DNA of 64,000 bases, from positions 186,001 through 250,000 of the forward strand of contig NZ_JARRIB010000001.1 in NCBI RefSeq assembly GCF_041647995.1. Direction: 5' to 3'. Each line of letters starts with the position of its first letter. Positions within the stretch are counted from its first letter, which is position 1. Below are positions 28,695 through 37,676 of the stretch, piece after piece. Origin of the DNA: Pyrococcus kukulkanii. GTDB lineage: Archaea; Methanobacteriota_B; Thermococci; Thermococcales; Thermococcaceae. A program made the translations under genes and the position numbers. The notes below the pieces were generated by a model. It searched no databases, was not told the DNA's origin, and saw nothing but the letters and a program-made list of their open reading frames with translations.

Positions 28695-29549
28695 ATGAAG
28701 GTTCATTATGAATGCTTTACGTGCATAGCTAACCAGTGCAAAAAGATCGTTGAGATGGGGACTGAAGACCTGGAAAAAAGAAAAAGAGCTATGTTCCTAG
28801 CAGCAAAAACAGTTGCGAGAGAGTATCATGAAGATGCAATACCGGCAATAGCAGGGAGTAAAGTGTTTCTTGAGCTGTATAGATTTCTAGAAAATGATGA
28901 TCCCTTCAGAGAGTACAAGGAAAAGTCAAGGAAAGTGGCGGAGAAGGTTGTCAAGCTACTGAGGGATAGGCTCGACATTAGCATAAAAACCGCGATAAAG
29001 CTCGCCATAATTGGGAACATAATTGACTTTTCCGTTGGATTTTCTCCCGAAGACCTTGAGAGACAAGTTGAAGATATGCTTAAAGAAGACTTATACATAG
29101 ATGAGAGCGAGGAGTTAATTGAAAGTGTCAAAAGGGCAAAGGTAATTCTGTACCTCACGGATAACGTTGGAGAGCATTATTTCGACGCGATTCTCCTAGA
29201 GAAAATCAAGGAAATATCAAGTGCTGAAATATACATAGCCGGAAAGGAAGGCCCAATAATAAACGACGTCACCGTTGAGGATCTAAGAAGAGATGGCTTC
29301 GAGAAGTTTGGCAAGATAATCTCAACCGGAACTAGAATAGTTGGTGTCCCTCTTGATAAAATCACCGAGGAATTTAGAGAGATATTTAAGAAGGCAGATA
29401 TCATAATAGCAAAAGGTCAGGGAAACTTTGAAACTTTGAGCGAAATAAAAGATGAGAGAGTATTCTTCCTTCTAAAGGCCAAGTGCCCGGCGGTGGCCAG
29501 AGGGCTTGGAGTACCACAGGGAGCTCTCGTATGTAAGAGGAATACCTAG
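28695..29549 (+). CDS. DUF89/ARMT1-family damage-control phosphatase
   Basis: This 284-residue protein belongs to the metal-dependent DUF89 phosphatases, which remove damaged or excess phosphometabolites in other organisms. It begins MKVHYECFTCIANQC, the three early cysteines being typical of the archaeal branch. The metal site is expected in VILYLTDNVGEHYFDAILL, with a second motif in ADIIIAKGQGNFETL. GGGTGATAAA supports ATG 28695. Stop codons of this gene and the opposing SPOUT gene interlock in the four bases CTAG. The natural substrate is unknown. Confidence 0.88.
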   Translation: MKVHYECFTCIANQCKKIVEMGTEDLEKRKRAMFLAAKTVAREYHEDAIPAIAGSKVFLELYRFLENDDPFREYKEKSRKVAEKVVKLLRDRLDISIKTAIKLAIIGNIIDFSVGFSPEDLERQVEDMLKEDLYIDESEELIESVKRAKVILYLTDNVGEHYFDAILLEKIKEISSAEIYIAGKEGPIINDVTVEDLRRDGFEKFGKIISTGTRIVGVPLDKITEEFREIFKKADIIIAKGQGNFETLSEIKDERVFFLLKAKCPAVARGLGVPQGALVCKRNT

Positions 29550-30172
29550 AGCTCTCTTTTTCCCTCAAAATACTCTATTAGCTCTTCATCACTCACATCC
29601 TCATCGTATCCCAGCTCCCTTCTCTGAAGCTCAATTAGGCCTGGAGTTAGAAGTAGCTTCCCATTAAGCTTTGGAATGGCATAATGGAGGGTTATCTCGC
29701 TAAAGTCATCGAGCTTTATCGTTGGATTTTCTTCGTATTCAATTTCTTCGAGCCTTTTTCCATCAGCAATAAGCTTCGCAACTATCGAGGCTCCATCAAT
29801 CGAGAACTGGGGTCTGCCTATGTGCCTAACCCTAACCCCAGGCATCTTTGAGGTTATGAATTCCTTCGTCCTCCCCCTTGGAATGGCATCACCCAAGATT
29901 CCACCAACGACGATTATTGTATCTTCCTCTATGTCTTCCGGCTTTAACTCCTCTTTAGCCTGAGGATCTAGGAGTATAACCTTCGACTTATCAAAGGGCA
30001 GTCTAGTTATGCTTTCCGTGATCACGCTACCTATCTCTGAGAGAATTTTCCGCTCCTCTGGCCTTACGTTTGTGAAGATTAGGTTGTCCCCCCACCACTG
30101 GGCAACGTGCTTGTATTCCAACAGTAGCCACTCGCTTATCTCCTCCAGATGTTCAATTACTAAGTATGGCAT
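29546..30172 (-). CDS. SPOUT-fold methyltransferase (COG2428/Sfm1-like)
   Basis: The product has 208 residues starting MPYLVIEHLEEISEWLLLEY. A knotted SPOUT fold is suggested by the order TIIVVGGILGDAIPRGRTKEF, VRVRHIGRPQFSIDGASIVAKLI and the C-terminal ITLHYAIPK segment. I believe it belongs to COG2428, whose yeast relative Sfm1 methylates ribosomal protein S3, but RNA is an equally possible substrate. No strong ribosome site precedes ATG 30172, so a leaderless mRNA is likely. It diverges from the pfkB-type gene, with start codons only 50 bases apart. Confidence 0.8.
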   Translation of the reverse strand: MPYLVIEHLEEISEWLLLEYKHVAQWWGDNLIFTNVRPEERKILSEIGSVITESITRLPFDKSKVILLDPQAKEELKPEDIEEDTIIVVGGILGDAIPRGRTKEFITSKMPGVRVRHIGRPQFSIDGASIVAKLIADGKRLEEIEYEENPTIKLDDFSEITLHYAIPKLNGKLLLTPGLIELQRRELGYDEDVSDEELIEYFEGKREL

Positions 30173-30221
30173 AATGCAAGGTTCCGGAGAGGATTTAAAA
30201 ACATGGCGCGTACGGAAGTCC

Positions 30222-30989
30222 ATGAGGTTCACCGTCATTGGAAACTTCACGGTTGACATTATAGAGGGAAGGAAAAGACCAGGAGGAGGAGCGTATTACT
30301 CCTCATTGGTTCTCTCAAAGTTTGCCGATGTGAGGGTTCTCACAAAGATAGGGCCAGATTATCCAAGAGAATGGTTAAAGGAAATGGAAGAACATGTTGA
30401 GCTAGTTCCCATAAGGGGAATCTCAAGCGTAGTGTACGAGCTCATTTACAGAGGAGAAGAAAGAGTCATTAGGGTGCTCTCCAAAGGAGATGCATTCAAA
30501 GATCATGAACTCCTAGAAGTTCGAGGAAAAGTTATCATAAATCCTGTGGCCAATGAGATATCCCCCAATCAAGTTTTGCTATTTCGGAAGCCATCTCTTG
30601 ACGTTCAGGGGTTTGTTAGGGAGCTAAAGGAGTATGTAGGCCTGAGGGAAATTAACGGTTGGTTTCTCTCCAATTGTAAGGTCGTCCATGCTTCCCTCGA
30701 GGAGTATCAGAAAATAGTGAACCCAGGAAAGCCCGAAGTATTAGCGGTAACAAACGGAAGCAACGAGGGAATTCTGATAGCTAGCGAAACGATTAAGTTC
30801 AGACCAAGGAAGATTAACATCAAAGATCCGACGGGAGCAGGGGACGCATTTTTAGCCCTGCTAACTTATGGAGTTGAAAGGTTTGGCATCAGAGAAGGGT
30901 TAGAGTTTGCACTTGAGGAGACGGCAAAGTTCTTGAACCTTGGATTAGAGAAGTACTTGAACCGCGATGATGAAGCCTCGATTGGCTGA
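30222..30989 (+). CDS. PfkB-family sugar kinase
   Basis: This small ribokinase-like enzyme has 255 residues. The glycine-rich N-terminal substrate motif is GGGAYYSSLVLSKFADVRV and the ATP/anion-hole motif is DPTGAGDAFLALLTYG near residue 205-220, which includes the catalytic aspartate. The substrate is uncertain; archaeal relatives phosphorylate sugars, nucleosides or myo-inositol. No ribosome site precedes ATG 30222. GGATTTAAAAAC lies about 26 bases upstream, which fits a leaderless transcript. Its last codons and stop are part of a box C/D RNA candidate (30962-31022). Confidence 0.88.
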   Translation: MRFTVIGNFTVDIIEGRKRPGGGAYYSSLVLSKFADVRVLTKIGPDYPREWLKEMEEHVELVPIRGISSVVYELIYRGEERVIRVLSKGDAFKDHELLEVRGKVIINPVANEISPNQVLLFRKPSLDVQGFVRELKEYVGLREINGWFLSNCKVVHASLEEYQKIVNPGKPEVLAVTNGSNEGILIASETIKFRPRKINIKDPTGAGDAFLALLTYGVERFGIREGLEFALEETAKFLNLGLEKYLNRDDEASIG

Positions 30990-31022
30990 ATCGCGATGAT
31001 TGGGAGGGACTTCCCTGAGCGG
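30962..31022 (+). ncRNA. Box C/D guide RNA candidate overlapping the end of pfkB
   Basis: In order are: a terminal stem CCGC (30962-30965); box C ATGATGA (30967-30973); a 12-base guide AGCCTCGATTGG; box D' CTGA (30986-30989); a 4-base spacer; box C' CGATGA (30994-30999); a 15-base guide TTGGGAGGGACTTCC; box D CTGA (31015-31018); and the closing stem GCGG (31019-31022). This is the standard archaeal two-guide layout. The predicted 2'-O-methylation sites are opposite the fifth base before each D box: a U within target CCAATCGAGGCT and a G within GGAAGTCCCTCCCAA. The targets are not identified. Box D' contains the pfkB stop codon. Confidence 0.75.
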
Positions 31023-31031
31023 GTGGTGAAA

Positions 31032-31541
31032 ATGGACCGCTATGCCCTTTTAATAAAAGCCCCCAAAGACCATGATATCACGGAATTCCAGAAGGAGATT
31101 AAGAGAATTGCAGAAGAGCACGGGTTAGTAGCTGAGATGCATAGGTGCATCGGAGTGACGGTTGACCTCGTTATAATATACAACAACGGGATCGTCCTTA
31201 TAAGGAGAAAGAACGAACCCTACAAGGGCTATCTTGCCCTTCCTGGGGGTTTCGTTGAGTACGGCGAAAGGGTGGAGGAGGCTGCAATAAGGGAAGCAAA
31301 GGAGGAAACTGGGCTCGATGTCAAACTTTTGAGGATAGTTGGAGTTTACTCCGATCCAAATAGAGATCCAAGAGGACATACAATCACTATAGCGTTCCTT
31401 GCCGTGGGAAGTGGAGAACTTAAGGCCGGAGACGATGCAAAGGATGTGACTGTTGTCCCAATTGAAGAGATAGAAAAGGTGAAGGAAAGACTGGCCTTTG
31501 ACCATGCAAAAATAATAGAAGACGCCCTCAGATTGAGATAG
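31032..31541 (+). CDS. Nudix hydrolase with N-terminal extension
   Basis: This 169-residue protein has a complete Nudix box, [24 protein letters not shown], which binds magnesium and cuts nucleoside diphosphates linked to another group. [18 protein letters not shown] resembles the ADP-ribose pyrophosphatase branch. The first 45 residues ([30 protein letters not shown]) are outside the Nudix fold and of unknown role. GGGTGGTGAAA fixes ATG 31032; that ribosome site starts where the box C/D RNA ends. It lies downstream of the PfkB kinase gene on the same strand. Its end overlaps the opposing hypB gene by 14 bases. Confidence 0.9.
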   Translation: MDRYALLIKAPKDHDITEFQKEIKRIAEEHGLVAEMHRCIGVTVDLVIIYNNGIVLIRRKNEPYKGYLALPGGFVEYGERVEEAAIREAKEETGLDVKLLRIVGVYSDPNRDPRGHTITIAFLAVGSGELKAGDDAKDVTVVPIEEIEKVKERLAFDHAKIIEDALRLR

Positions 31542-32253
31542 CTATTTTCCTTATTTCTTCTGCAAACTCCGTTTTCATAAGCTCTTCAACGCTTCCTATC
31601 CTTGACTCAAGGTCTGGATAGAACTTAATGCCGGCGAGATACTTGACCCCATACTTCGCCGCAAGCTCCCTAACGTCCTTTTCTTCGTCAAGCTTCATGT
31701 TCTCAATTATGCCAAGTATCTCCCTATTTTCTTCTTTTAGCAACTGAATTAGCTTTTCAACGACATTTAAGGCCAATTTTGATGGAGTAGCAACTATCAA
31801 GAACTCTCCGCGCTTGAGGAACCTTAAGACATCCAAGAATTGATCCCCAAGCCCCGGTGGCATATCAATTATCAAGTAGTCGAGCTCATCCCACCTCGTT
31901 ATCGTCAAAAGCTCTATGAGGGCATCGCTTATTTCCTTGCCCCTGAGAGGGGTTGGTCTATTCTCGGTGTAGTAAACGATGCTCATGAACTTTATCCCGT
32001 GAACCACTGGAGGAACTACTCCTTTATCTTCCTCAGGAAAGTCTTTAGGCTCAAAACCCAGGATTATGTGATCGCTTGCCCCGTGGAAGTCGAGATCCAA
32101 AAGACCAACCTTATTACCAGCTTCAGCTAAAGACAGAGCCAGAACCGTAGAAACTAGGGATTTACCGACTCCCCCCTTGCCACTAACAACCGGGATCACT
32201 TTCTTAACTTTTTCAAGCCTTGCCGAAATCGCAATTTCTCTGGGATCAATCAT
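31528..32253 (-). CDS. hypB: ParA/MinD-type ATPase acting as HypB (nickel insertion)
   Basis: This 241-residue P-loop ATPase of the Mrp/MinD group has [22 protein letters not shown] as the deviant Walker A and [18 protein letters not shown] as Walker B. Thermococcales lack the usual GTPase HypB. In Thermococcus kodakarensis the ATPase encoded beside hypA forms a complex with HypA and drives nickel delivery to [NiFe]-hydrogenase, so I assign the same role. The start ATG 32253 is one base after the hypA stop and is preceded by GGAGAGTGAT. The ribosome site is inside hypA, so translation is coupled. Confidence 0.88.
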   Translation of the reverse strand: MIDPREIAISARLEKVKKVIPVVSGKGGVGKSLVSTVLALSLAEAGNKVGLLDLDFHGASDHIILGFEPKDFPEEDKGVVPPVVHGIKFMSIVYYTENRPTPLRGKEISDALIELLTITRWDELDYLIIDMPPGLGDQFLDVLRFLKRGEFLIVATPSKLALNVVEKLIQLLKEENREILGIIENMKLDEEKDVRELAAKYGVKYLAGIKFYPDLESRIGSVEELMKTEFAEEIRKIAISI

Positions 32254-32254
32254 T

Positions 32255-32671
32255 TCAATCACTCTCCTTTTCGATTTTTATTCCCCCTATGTAAACTCCC
32301 CTCCCCTTTACCACCTCAAAATCATGGCTTCCACACTTGGGGCATGAAACAAAAGCATGAACAACCTCAGGAATGAAGTGAATGTCCTCCCTTATCCTGT
32401 CGTTCAGTTTGTCCCTTACCTCCTTAAGCCTCCACTCATATCCACATGCACGGCACTTGAATACTGCCTCTTCCTCTTCAAATATTATCTCGGCATTCTC
32501 CGCTATAGTACCTTTGAAAAGCTCCCTCATTGCAAATCCAACGATATCAGCGTTCACGTCCTGCAATTCCCCCAGGACAACTTTAACTGCAAGGACTTTC
32601 GAGGCTCCTTCCTTTTGAGCATAATCGAGAACCGTTCTAACTATGGCATCCGCCAAGGCCCACTCGTGCAT
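32255..32671 (-). CDS. hypA: Hydrogenase nickel chaperone HypA
   Basis: HypA brings nickel to [NiFe]-hydrogenases. The 138-residue protein starts MHEWALADAIV; His2 and Glu3 with the N terminus are the nickel ligands. The zinc knot uses Cys73, Cys76, Cys110 and Cys113. The two C-x2-C pairs are separated by about 33 residues, longer than in E. coli, as is typical for Thermococcales. The gene precedes the ParA-like hypB. No hydrogenase structural gene is in this window, so its client enzymes are encoded elsewhere. Confidence 0.96.
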   Translation of the reverse strand: MHEWALADAIVRTVLDYAQKEGASKVLAVKVVLGELQDVNADIVGFAMRELFKGTIAENAEIIFEEEEAVFKCRACGYEWRLKEVRDKLNDRIREDIHFIPEVVHAFVSCPKCGSHDFEVVKGRGVYIGGIKIEKESD

Positions 32672-32805
32672 GTTATCACCAAACTAGACTTCGGTAGCAC
32701 ACCTTATAAATTGGGGAGTTTTCAACCAAGGGTTTCCCACGTTAAGACGCTGATAGTATTGGTAATATTTATATCTTATCGCCTTAAATATTGTTGGTGA
32801 TTCAT

Positions 32806-33642
32806 ATGAGAGCCTTTATATCAGTTGACCTTGAGGGGTTGCCATATATAGTCAGCAGGGAGCACCTTTTTGTAAAGGGAGCCCTGTACAATGAAGCAAG
32901 GAAAGTGGCAACTAGGATAGTAAGGGCGGTTGCAGAAGAGCTTCATGCTCAAGGATTTGAGGAGGTAGTTGTTGCGGATTCACACGGTCCAATGGTTAAC
33001 GTGATTCCCGAGGAGATGCCAGACTTTGTCTCGCTAGTTAGGGGATTCCCAAGACCGCTCAGCATGGTTGCATTTGCCAAAGGAAGTGACTTGGCGATAT
33101 TCCTAGGGTACCACGCTAAGGCCGGAACGAGCTACGCAACGTTCGATCACACGTACAGCGGAGCAACGATAGACAGGATAACCATAAACGGAATAGAAGT
33201 TAGTGAGTGTCTAATGAACGCTATGTTGCTTGGAGAATGGGAAATTCCGGTGGGTCTTGTTGCCGGTGATGAGGCCCTGAAGAAAGATCTTGAACTTTTA
33301 CCATGGGCAGAGTTTGTAACCCTAAAGAAGGCCTCAGGAAGGTATTCAGCGATAAGCCCATCATTGAGAAAGATTGAGGAGGAGCTCAGGGAGAAAACTA
33401 GGGCAACTGTTGAAAAGCTTAGGAAGAGCGAGCTTAAGCCGTTCAAGCTTGAAAAGCCAGTAAAAGTTGGAGTTAGGTTCTTGAACAGTGCTTATGCTGA
33501 GGTTGCAGAATTGCTCCCCTTCGTTCACAGAAAGAGCGGGAAAGAGGTAGAGTTCACCGCAGAAACCATGGAGAACGCGTACAAGATCCTAGAAGTCTTA
33601 ATATTTGCTGCAACTGGCGTTTCATATATAACTTCTAGATAG
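32806..33642 (+). CDS. dppA: D-aminopeptidase of the M55 (DppA) family
   Basis: This 278-residue zinc peptidase is related to Bacillus DppA. The zinc ligands begin with SVDLEGLPYI (Asp-x-Glu near residue 6-8) and continue with VVADSHGPMVN and FLGYHAKAGTSYATFDHTYSG, all typical of M55. I start at ATG 32806 (MRAFISVDLEG) with GGTGATT upstream. The usual partners of bacterial dppA (an ABC dipeptide transporter) are not adjacent. A function in peptide scavenging fits the peptide-based metabolism of these organisms, but this is inference. Confidence 0.9.
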   Translation: MRAFISVDLEGLPYIVSREHLFVKGALYNEARKVATRIVRAVAEELHAQGFEEVVVADSHGPMVNVIPEEMPDFVSLVRGFPRPLSMVAFAKGSDLAIFLGYHAKAGTSYATFDHTYSGATIDRITINGIEVSECLMNAMLLGEWEIPVGLVAGDEALKKDLELLPWAEFVTLKKASGRYSAISPSLRKIEEELREKTRATVEKLRKSELKPFKLEKPVKVGVRFLNSAYAEVAELLPFVHRKSGKEVEFTAETMENAYKILEVLIFAATGVSYITSR

Positions 33643-33789
33643 CTTTACCTGTCCAAACATTTTTTAATGTTCACCTTTCCTTTTCTTCGATGCTCCATGA
33701 CATGCAGGAGTGATCGTTTTTGGCTTGAATAGGGGGCTTGTTTTTGGAGCTCCCACTAGATTAGAGGCTATTCTCCTGGAGGTGATTCC

Positions 33790-35110
33790 ATGAAAGTAGT
33801 TCTCCCAGATGGTAAAATACCCAGGAAATGGTATAATATACTGCCAGATCTGCCAGAGTCCCTAGCACCACCCCTAGATCCAGAAACCGACGAACCAATA
33901 AACCCAGAAAAGCTAAAGAGGATATTTGCAGAGGAACTCGTAAAACAGGAGATAAGCCAGGAAAGGTATATTGAAATTCCGAGGAAAGTTAGAGAAATGT
34001 ACTCAAAGATAGGCAGACCAACACCCCTTTTCAGGGCCACGAATCTTGAGAAAATGTTGGACACTCCAGCTAAGATATACTTCAAATACGAAGGTGCAAC
34101 CATTACCGGAAGCCACAAGATAAACACTGCCCTAGCTCAAGCTTATTACGCAAAGAAGCAAGGAATAGAAAGACTAGTTACAGAGACCGGCGCAGGGCAG
34201 TGGGGAACCGCGCTAAGCCTTGCTGGAGCCCTACTGGGTCTAAAAGTTAGGGTCTACATGGCAAGGGCCAGCTACTACCAGAAACCATACAGGAAGACTC
34301 TTATGAGGGTCTACGGTGCTGAGATATTCCCAAGTCCAAGCGAAAATACGGAGATCGGGAGGAAGTTCCTGAAAGAGAATCCCAATCACCCAGGTAGTTT
34401 GGGGATAGCAATAAGCGAGGCTATTGAAGATGTCCTCAAGGACGAGAAGGCTAGGTACTCCCTTGGTAGTGTCTTAAATCACGTCCTAATGCACCAAACG
34501 GTTATTGGACTCGAGGCTAAAGAGCAGATAAAGGAGTTTGAGGAGCCCGACGTTATAGTCGGATGCGTAGGTGGTGGAAGCAACTTTGCTGGTCTAGCGT
34601 ACCCCTTCGTTAAAGATGTACTCGATGGAAAAGCAGATTACGAATTCATAGCGGTAGAACCAAGAGCTGCTCCCAGCATGACGAGGGGGATTTACACCTA
34701 CGATTACGGAGATTCTGGAAGGCTGACGCCAAAGATGAAGATGCACACCCTGGGACACACCTACTATGTTCCTCCAATTCATGCTGGAGGACTGAGGTAC
34801 CACGGACTGGCACCAACCCTTAGCATTCGGAATAGTCAAGCCAATAGCCTACCACCAGACCGAAGTCTTTGAAGCAGCCGTGCTCTTTGCAAGGGCGGAG
34901 GGGATAGTTCCGGCTCCCGAGAGTGCACATGCTGTAAAGGCCACAATAGATAAGGCGTTAGAAGCTAAAAAAGAGGGCAAAGAGATTGTTATCTTATTCA
35001 ACCTCAGTGGACATGGACTTTTAGATCTAAAGGGCTACGAAGACTTCTTATATGGAAAATTAGAAGATTATGAGCCAGAAGAATTCCCAATCCTGAGCGC
35101 TAAATCTTGA
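33790..35110 (+). pseudogene. trpB2: Tryptophan synthase beta chain type 2 (TrpB2), frameshifted
   Basis: The first 361 codons read as TrpB2. PLP-binding lysine is in [19 protein letters not shown], the glycine-rich phosphate loop is in [15 protein letters not shown], and the N-terminal extension is typical of type 2. After [11 protein letters not shown] (about 34824) the frame changes into [15 protein letters not shown] and stops at 34872. The true continuation [25 protein letters not shown] is present in the next frame from 34829 and runs to 35110. A deletion of roughly 11 bases at 34825-34829 would explain it; a sequencing error is possible. The start has GGAGGTGATTCC. Confidence 0.88.
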
Positions 35111-36344
35111 ACCTCAGTATAGCTCCAAGGCCACCGAATGCCCTGTAGAACTGCTGACCTTCTTCGGTGTCAAGGGAAATTATCTCCACGTCTGCTCCTG
35201 ACTCCTCTGCCATTTTTATTAATTCTTCAGCGACATCCCACTTCTCGAAGCTTATGTTCTGGCTTCCGCACTTGGGGCACCTGTTCAGCTTTCTCCTATA
35301 AACCTCAAAGTCCTCCTCGCTCATGGTCTTAAGCTCCTCCCAGCCGCAGTTGTTACATTTGGCCCTAACTCTGACCTTGTTGTACCCTTCACTTATCAGC
35401 AGGATATCTACGGCCCCTATCTCTAAGGCCTTCCTGACTTCTCTCTCACCATAGGTTGCGAAACCGGTGTCCTTAACGACGTGCTTAAGGAACTCATTGA
35501 CAAGGTTCCTCTCCCTTATGACTTCGTGATCCCTGAGTATGTCGGCAGCCTTTGCCACTAACTCCCTAAGCCCATACTCGCCATGGTAGCTTATATCTAC
35601 CACTCCGATTATCTTCTTCTTGAGCTCGTGGTGCAGGTAATCCCCCTCGACGAATTCTTCCTTGGTGGGCCCAGGACCTCCGATTATTATGCCCTTGAGC
35701 TCGCCTTTCTCAAGGAGTGGAAGAAAGGCCCTGTTTGCGTGCTCTCCAATTCTCTTCATGAACTCATGAGTTTCCTGTTCCCTGATTCTCTCATATCTTC
35801 GAGCTGACTGACCCCCCGCCCTTGTCTTTCCTGGGACGTTGGACGTTAGCTCATCAAGAACTTCAATTCTCTTGCCCCTGAGAAGTCCTATCGTTGCCTC
35901 GTTCTTTTCGACCGTAATTAAGCCGTAAGCATCCTTAACCCTGAGCATCTCCTCAAGGGGTTCCGTGACAAAAGTCTGATCACATCGATAGAGCCTAACG
36001 TTCAGGGGCTCTGGGGGGATTATAGCCCAAAGCCTTATGTCCGTAACCCCCTCCATTTCACTCACGTTTCCAACGAATAAAGCTAATCCGTTCTCCGGAG
36101 TTTGTTTGTAAAGTTTAAGGTGCTGCATCGCTCTTTCAAGGGCTCCAAGCACATTCTTCCTTGTTGTCTTCGACTTTATGTTCTGAGCTGTACTATACTC
36201 CTCCCTAAGTTGTTGCATGACCTTGCTTATGTCGTAACCGGCAGGAATATAGAGTGAGATTAACTCCGTTCCTCTTCCCCTAATCTTTTTAAGCTCATCA
36301 ATTTTCTTCTTCAATTCATAAAGTTGAGCGTCACGCTGAGTCAT
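35100..36344 (-). CDS. prf1: Peptide chain release factor aRF1
   Basis: This 414-residue archaeal/eukaryotic class I release factor reads all three stop codons. The NIKS motif for stop-codon recognition is at residues 55-58 ([14 protein letters not shown]). The GGQ motif, which triggers peptidyl-tRNA hydrolysis, is at 177-179 ([12 protein letters not shown]). The C-terminal domain has two C-x2-C pairs (CNNCGWEE ... CPKCGSQ), a probable zinc mini-domain. The start ATG 36344 ([11 protein letters not shown]) has GAGGTGAGGGAA. The 3' end overlaps the trpB2 relic by 11 bases. Confidence 0.96.
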   Translation of the reverse strand: MTQRDAQLYELKKKIDELKKIRGRGTELISLYIPAGYDISKVMQQLREEYSTAQNIKSKTTRKNVLGALERAMQHLKLYKQTPENGLALFVGNVSEMEGVTDIRLWAIIPPEPLNVRLYRCDQTFVTEPLEEMLRVKDAYGLITVEKNEATIGLLRGKRIEVLDELTSNVPGKTRAGGQSARRYERIREQETHEFMKRIGEHANRAFLPLLEKGELKGIIIGGPGPTKEEFVEGDYLHHELKKKIIGVVDISYHGEYGLRELVAKAADILRDHEVIRERNLVNEFLKHVVKDTGFATYGEREVRKALEIGAVDILLISEGYNKVRVRAKCNNCGWEELKTMSEEDFEVYRRKLNRCPKCGSQNISFEKWDVAEELIKMAEESGADVEIISLDTEEGQQFYRAFGGLGAILRFKI

Positions 36345-36416
36345 TTCCCTCACCTCACGCGCACAAACGTTTAAAAATTTAGCCAATTTATAAAGGTTTG
36401 GCATGGTGAAGGGAAC

Positions 36417-37271
36417 GTGAGGCTGGAAAAGGTAAGATGTGAGGAAAGCTTAACTAGCTTTCTCACTACCTTAGGGATAGACATCGAAGATGGAGAAAAC
36501 TTACCTTTCGTTGGTGAATACTTCGTAGAGTTCAAAGGAGTCAAGTACGAAGGAAAATCCTTAGATGAGTTAGAGAACATAATTATGAACCTTTTAGGCA
36601 CTTACGTTGTTGTTCCAGCTTATAATGAAGAGAAAACAATTGGAAAAGTCCTCGACGAACTTCTCGAAGTGTTCCCACCAGACAGGATAATAGTGGTTAA
36701 TGACGGGAGTTCAGATAGAACAGAAAAAATAGCAAAGTCTAAGGGCGTTAACGTTATTACCCACTTAATAAACAGGGGACTTGGTGGAGCCCTTGGAACT
36801 GGTATAGCCTATGCATTAAAAAAGAACGCAAGGATAATTGTAACGTTTGATGCTGATGGGCAACACTTAGTTGAAGACGCACTGAGAGTCATGAAGCCGG
36901 TAGTGGAAGAAAAAGCCGATCTCGCAATAGGAAGTAGGTTGAAAGGTGACATATCCCAAATGCCCCTAATTAAGAGGATAGGCAATTTTGGTTTAAATGT
37001 AATCACTGCATTCTTTGCCATGAAATACATTTCGGATACCCAAAGTGGATTAAGGGCAATTTCTGCAAAGTGTGCAGAGAAGATTAGGATTACATGTGAT
37101 AGGTACGCTGTGTCAAGCGAGATAATAGTTAAGGCCTCTAAGAATAAATGTAGGATAGTGGAAGTGCCAATAAAGGCCATATATACCGAATACTCAATGA
37201 AGAAAGGAACTAACATCATGGAAGGTATAAAGATTGCCCTTAACTTACTCTTAGACGCGTTTAGGAGGTGA
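36417..37271 (+). CDS. GT2 glycosyltransferase of dolichol-phosphate type with unusual N-terminal extension
   Basis: This 284-residue protein has a GT2 catalytic domain starting near residue 61 with [24 protein letters not shown]-type metal contacts are in [16 protein letters not shown] and [16 protein letters not shown], and the acceptor-side motif is [14 protein letters not shown]. This resembles dolichol-phosphate mannosyl/glucosyl transferases. The first 60 residues ([20 protein letters not shown]..) are not part of GT2 and are unexplained. The GTG at 36417 lies 27 bases after a TTTATAAA box, so a leaderless mRNA is likely. The DUF2304 gene follows at once. Confidence 0.85.
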   Translation: MRLEKVRCEESLTSFLTTLGIDIEDGENLPFVGEYFVEFKGVKYEGKSLDELENIIMNLLGTYVVVPAYNEEKTIGKVLDELLEVFPPDRIIVVNDGSSDRTEKIAKSKGVNVITHLINRGLGGALGTGIAYALKKNARIIVTFDADGQHLVEDALRVMKPVVEEKADLAIGSRLKGDISQMPLIKRIGNFGLNVITAFFAMKYISDTQSGLRAISAKCAEKIRITCDRYAVSSEIIVKASKNKCRIVEVPIKAIYTEYSMKKGTNIMEGIKIALNLLLDAFRR

Positions 37272-37276
37272 CTAAA

Positions 37277-37633
37277 GTGTATACGATTCAATACATAGCG
37301 TTATTTGCTATACTTGGACTAATAATTTACGTATTTCTCAAATTTAGAAACCAAAAGTTGGAATTATCTGACTTTATAGCTTGGGAATTATTTCTTGTGA
37401 TATTGTTGATAGTATCCCTGGCGCCAGTGGAAATATCTATGAAAATAAAAAGGATATTAGGCCTTGGCAGAGGGCTGGATGCATTATTTGTTTCAATGAT
37501 AGGACTTGCGTACCTTTTAATGTTCAAACTGTACCTTGACATAGACAGAATAGAAAGAGAGATAACAGATCTCAACAGAGAAATTGGAATAAAACTGAAA
37601 GAGATAGAGGATCTATTGAAGCGAAAACCTTAA
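37277..37633 (+). CDS. DUF2304 membrane protein, glycosyltransferase partner
   Basis: This 118-residue membrane protein has about three helices (YIALFAILGLIIYVFLKF, FIAWELFLVILLIVSLA, LDALFVSMIGLAYLLMFKLYL). A charged coiled coil (IDRIEREITDLNREIGIKLKEIEDLL) follows. The layout matches DUF2304, a family commonly encoded beside polyprenyl-phosphate glycosyltransferases, which supports a role in anchoring or helping the upstream GT2 enzyme. GGAGGTGACT sits before GTG 37277; the GTG at 37268 is inside that ribosome site. It is 5 bases from the GT2 stop. Confidence 0.85.
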   Translation: MYTIQYIALFAILGLIIYVFLKFRNQKLELSDFIAWELFLVILLIVSLAPVEISMKIKRILGLGRGLDALFVSMIGLAYLLMFKLYLDIDRIEREITDLNREIGIKLKEIEDLLKRKP

Positions 37634-37676
37634 TTTTGTTTTACTTAATAACCAAAATAGTACCGGAGGGATCATG

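Noticed and set aside
33690-33713. MLHDMQE frame as a coding gene
   Set aside because: Seven codons are too few to list as a gene. It is kept only as a possible leader element in the findings.
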